From the NCBI GenBank assembly GCA_902141825.1, contig CABFPG010000006.1:248001-312000 (forward strand): a DNA stretch of 64,000 nucleotides, given 5' to 3'. This document shows positions 61,318-64,000 of this stretch, piece by piece. Below the pieces are notes generated by a model, which did not search any database, had not been told where the DNA came from, and saw only the letters and a program-made list of their open reading frames with translations. This DNA is from Thalassocella blandensis. GTDB lineage: Bacteria > Pseudomonadota > Gammaproteobacteria > Pseudomonadales > Cellvibrionaceae. Made by a program: the position numbers and the translations under genes. The stretch's first letter is position 1. Every line of letters starts with the position of its first letter.

Positions 61318-62532
61318 TTATTTTGAAATTTTAATCCAGTTCAGGTTGTAACCGCCAGCCGGAACATAAATTGCGACTTGTTGTTGACCTGCGCTGAGAT
61401 TTACCGTGTGCGAAACGGTTTGCCAATTTTGCCAGCCGCCAGTATTGGGGACAGAAACTGAACCATATACCTGTGATCCACCAGCCCGCTCAAATTGAAT
61501 AGTGCCGCCGCCGGCTAAACTTGCCACGCGGTATTGCACTGTATAGTTTCCAGATTCGGGAATATTGACATCCCACACCATCCAATCACCAGCATCTATC
61601 CAGCCGAGGTTAGATCCGCCTTCATTACAGTTCTCCGTATCCACACCTGACATAACACTGTAATGCTCGGCTTCGATATGAATATCAACCGGATTAGCCA
61701 CTTGTTTAAAGACTCGCACATAATCCACTTCCATAGTGCGTGGCCAGATGTTGGGGTCAACACCCTGCGCACCACCCCAAGTACCACCGACCGCAAGATT
61801 CAAAATAATATGGAAGTTGTGATTGAACGGCCAGGATTCCCAACCATTGCCATCATTCCACACGGTGAAATAGTTATTACCATCGACAAAAAATGCAATG
61901 CGATCTTCATACCATTCGGCAGCATATACATGCCAGTTCGCTGTCGGGTCCGAAACTGTAGTTGTTCCTGTTCTCTGTGTGCCATTTCCCCAGAAACAGC
62001 AAGAGCTGTGCGTGGATGCATGAATCACATTCTGGTCATAGCCCACTTCTTCCATAATGTCGATTTCACCAGCATTTGGCCAACCGTAATTGGTAATTGG
62101 ATTTGTGCCATAGAAAAAATCATTGTCGGGGTATAACCAAAATGCCGGCCAGGTTCCCCAGCCGCCAGGCAATTTCATCCGGGCTTCAAAACGGCCATAT
62201 GTCCAGGAGGCGGTAGAATTTAATCGTGCCGAAAAATATTCATTCTGACCTGTCGCAGGATTAAACCAGGCGGCCGCTTTAATTTTCAAAGTGCCATTTG
62301 ACACACTGGCATTATCCAAATTGGTGGTGTAGTGCTGCCATTCATCATTGACAAAACCCGGCTCCCAGGTTTCTGGCCGCCAATTGCCATTAGGGTAGCC
62401 ATTGTAGTCAAACTCATCCTGCCACACTAATTCCCATTGCTGAGCATATGACAAAGAAGTGATGAATAAAAAAATGCAAAACGACAAGATTTTAGTGATT
62501 GAACGCAATGTTATAAAAGAATGAAAAGCCAT
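61318..62532 (-). CDS. Secreted GH16 laminarinase-type glucanase with CBM6
   Basis: 404 residues from ATG 62532 (GGAG nine bases upstream; frame open to 62550). Signal peptide ends near 'SLSYAQQ'. The GH16 jelly-roll (about 30-265) shows 'ELVWQDEFDYNG', 'YGRFEARMKLPGGWGTWPAF', the catalytic 'GEIDIMEEVG' (ExDxxE, two Glu and Asp), and 'VDYVRVFK' at its end. This is the laminarinase/lichenase subgroup cleaving beta-1,3(4)-glucans. The C-terminal CBM6 (about 270-404, 'VPNTGGWQNWQTVSHTVNL') is close to those in the GH128 and G8 proteins and would fix the enzyme on glucan. No poly-Ser linker is present. Confidence 0.93.
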   Translation of the reverse strand: MAFHSFITLRSITKILSFCIFLFITSLSYAQQWELVWQDEFDYNGYPNGNWRPETWEPGFVNDEWQHYTTNLDNASVSNGTLKIKAAAWFNPATGQNEYFSARLNSTASWTYGRFEARMKLPGGWGTWPAFWLYPDNDFFYGTNPITNYGWPNAGEIDIMEEVGYDQNVIHASTHSSCCFWGNGTQRTGTTTVSDPTANWHVYAAEWYEDRIAFFVDGNNYFTVWNDGNGWESWPFNHNFHIILNLAVGGTWGGAQGVDPNIWPRTMEVDYVRVFKQVANPVDIHIEAEHYSVMSGVDTENCNEGGSNLGWIDAGDWMVWDVNIPESGNYTVQYRVASLAGGGTIQFERAGGSQVYGSVSVPNTGGWQNWQTVSHTVNLSAGQQQVAIYVPAGGYNLNWIKISK

Positions 62533-62779
62533 ATTGGGAAACTCCAGCATTCGTTATTTTGATGAAAATATTTTAAGAGGTGCACACGAACACAGGAGAG
62601 CATTCGCATAAATATCAAGCAGTTGCGACTGTTGATTCCTTTGATAGTAAGAAAACCCAGGAGAAAGGTCGTTCGAGTAAGCGCGAATCAGGATATTCGT
62701 ACCAACTTCGTTCAGAAATGTGATGCAGCGCGGGACAGAGGAATTACAAATTTATTTCGGATTGCAATAGAAAGACGTT

Positions 62780-63613
62780 TTAATATTCAGAACGCATTTG
62801 CAAGGGAATATGTATTTGGCGTTTGCGGTAACGACCGGGCGCCATGCCCACTACGCGATTAAAATCGCGGTGAAAATGCGACTGATCGAAAAAGCCGGAG
62901 TTTATCGCGATGTCAGCCAGACTTGCGGCGGGACTGTGCTTGAGCATTTGTCGCGCATGCCCAACGCGAATGATACGTGAATATTGCTTCAGAGTTAATC
63001 CAAGATGCTCTTGAAAGTGCCGTTCCAATTGCCTTTGTCCGACAGGCATTTGCCGCATTAAATCTTGAATTGAAAAGCTCGCTTGCATACTTTGCACATA
63101 TTGCAGCCCGAGCTTAACGCTGTGCGGTATGGAAAGCCGGGTTTTATCCAGTATACGCAACAGGGCTTTTTCAGCCTCAATGACTCTGCGCTCAAAAGTC
63201 TCCACCTGAGCTAACTGATAGTGCAAATGTTGCAGAGCAATAGGATAGTCGGCCGGAGTCAATTGCGCGATTTTATTCGCAGGAATATTAAAAATGGAAT
63301 ACACCGCACCAGGCTTGAGTAATATGCCAAAGCAGGACAACTGCCCACGAAGCGCAAGCAAACGCGAAACATCGGAGGGGCGGCTGATGGTTATTCCCGA
63401 TTGAATCTCCCCTTTATCCATGGCCAGCGCCTGCCCATAATTAAATGTCACCAGCACACTCCCGTTCGCATGCATAAACTCGTTTCGACATTGCGATATC
63501 GTGTTTGCACTAAACATTTGCCAATACCAGCTAACATAAGGGCGTAACGCCTGAGAAGCTTGTTGCCTTAAAAACGCGGCATCGGCTAAATGTGGGAGTG
63601 TTGAGGAGGTCAT
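62780..63613 (-). CDS. AraC-family transcriptional regulator
   Basis: 277 residues. The N-terminal part (1-150) resembles the DUF6597 sensor domain ('LRPYVSWYWQMFSANT', 'GSVLVTFNYG', 'GILLKPGAVYSIFN'). The C-terminal double helix-turn-helix is clear: 'FSIQDLMRQMPVGQRQLERH' is the first recognition helix and 'SLADIAINSGFFDQSHFHRD' the second, then 'FNRVVGMAPGRYRKRQI', the usual AraC ending. No ligand can be inferred. The gene next to it (63655) and the carboxymuconolactone decarboxylase-like gene run in the same direction 41 bp or more upstream and may be targets. Confidence 0.9.
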   Translation of the reverse strand: MTSSTLPHLADAAFLRQQASQALRPYVSWYWQMFSANTISQCRNEFMHANGSVLVTFNYGQALAMDKGEIQSGITISRPSDVSRLLALRGQLSCFGILLKPGAVYSIFNIPANKIAQLTPADYPIALQHLHYQLAQVETFERRVIEAEKALLRILDKTRLSIPHSVKLGLQYVQSMQASFSIQDLMRQMPVGQRQLERHFQEHLGLTLKQYSRIIRVGHARQMLKHSPAASLADIAINSGFFDQSHFHRDFNRVVGMAPGRYRKRQIHIPLQMRSEY

Positions 63614-63654
63614 ATACTTTTCAGCTACAAGGCCAACAATAACACCCTATTTAA

Positions 63655-63855
63655 TCAACTCCTTTCGCTAAATACAACGTCCAATGAAGACATCAGCAGA
63701 AATACCGCAGAACCTGCGATAAAGCACCATACGCCTTCAACAGCGTACTGACTGAACGCCGGTAAAAACAAAATACTGCCTAATAAGAAAAACAGACTGG
63801 CGACTACCGACATCATGGCGCGACTTCCTGCACCGCATATTAATTTTTTTACCAT
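63655..63855 (-). CDS. Small YrhK-like membrane protein
   Basis: 66 residues with two hydrophobic helices ('VVASLFFLLGSILFLPAFSQ' and 'GVWCFIAGSAVFLLMSSLDV'). The pattern, two GSxLF-like turns followed by a final Asp-Val, resembles the YrhK domain found in many short bacterial membrane proteins of unknown role. It lies between the AraC gene and the partial gene at the window end, all on the - strand, so the three may form one transcript. Confidence 0.6.
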   Translation of the reverse strand: MVKKLICGAGSRAMMSVVASLFFLLGSILFLPAFSQYAVEGVWCFIAGSAVFLLMSSLDVVFSERS

Positions 63856-63899
63856 TTTAAAACCTTTCGCTCATTCCTTTTTTAAATTGAGAACTGCTG

Positions 63900-64000
63900 T
63901 TATGCAAAGGAGACTTTGTCCAGCCCGAACGCTTTATCTGCGGAGCCAGGCACACTTTGGAAAGCAACACCGAGACGATTCCAGCCATTAATGACTGAGA
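63900..64000 (-). CDS. 3' end of a carboxymuconolactone-decarboxylase-like gene (partial)
   Basis: Only the last 32 codons are present; the gene continues beyond the window. The translated end contains 'SVINGWNRLGVAFQSVPGSA' and stops after 'KVSFA'. The string 'iNgWNRlgvaF..vPGs' is typical of the C-terminus of alkylhydroperoxidase / carboxymuconolactone-decarboxylase-family (AhpD-like) proteins. Full identity, including the catalytic Cys pair, lies outside the window. Confidence 0.65.
   Translation of the reverse strand, partial: SVINGWNRLGVAFQSVPGSADKAFGLDKVSFA

Overview
The window reads as chromosome of a marine, polysaccharide-degrading gammaproteobacterium, most like the Cellvibrionaceae (Saccharophagus/Teredinibacter/Cellvibrio type). 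The grounds are long poly-serine linkers, CBM6 modules on several secreted proteins, a GH94 / GPH-symporter / TonB-receptor / tryptophan-halogenase-like sugar locus with LacI-type operators, and a GlyGly-CTERM-like tail. This placement is inference from gene content; no 16S gene is present.

Layout. 1-5.9 kb: an SRPBCC protein, a VWA lipoprotein, a YdjM-like membrane protein, a beta-lactamase-fold serine hydrolase and an unrecognised 243-aa protein. 6.4-8.1 kb: a secreted astacin metalloprotease with a beta/gamma-crystallin and lectin-like tail, split by one frameshift. 8.1-9.8 kb: AzlD/AzlC exporter with an XRE-cupin regulator. 10.0-12.2 kb: a CesT/Tir-type type III secretion chaperone followed by a 538-aa protein with no recognised family, read here as an orphan chaperone-effector pair and the most novel item. 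12.4-13.5 kb: an alpha/beta hydrolase. 13.6-24.5 kb: a cello-oligosaccharide locus (LacI regulator, GPH symporter, cellobiose phosphorylase, TonB receptor, halogenase-like flavoprotein) with at least four LacI-type operator sites, two of them identical 18-mers.

24.5-31.9 kb: a tightly overlapped Mrp/Mnh-like cation antiporter operon with three MrpD-type subunits and no full-length MrpA. 32.5-43.3 kb: a zinc-scarcity island (ZrgBC-like ABC transporter, DUF3299 protein, two G3E GTPases, Zur, ZrgA-like protein, AztD-like metallochaperone, histidine-rich ZnuD-like TonB receptor, MerC-like protein) with three matching Zur-type palindromes. 43.5 kb: tRNA-Leu(CAG), whose 3' end is duplicated 110 bp downstream.

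44-47.9 kb: a 1288-aa G8/parallel-beta-helix protein resembling animal CEMIP/PKHD1L1, with an EGF-like segment, poly-Ser linkers, CBM6 and a sorting tail. 48.7-56.5 kb: a PA0069-type radical SAM protein, a small secreted protein, an SDR, a TonB receptor and an FeS-type photolyase/cryptochrome. 56.7-62.5 kb: a beta-glucan (laminarin-like) cluster with GH128, a NodB deacetylase, a frameshifted GH26-like lipoprotein and GH16, three CBM6 domains shared between the two glucanases. 62.8-64 kb: an AraC regulator, a YrhK-like membrane protein and the 3' end of a carboxymuconolactone-decarboxylase-like gene.

Two genes carry single-base frameshifts and one Mrp gene lacks a standard start codon at its expected N-terminus. 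These may be real or may be sequence errors; reads would decide.
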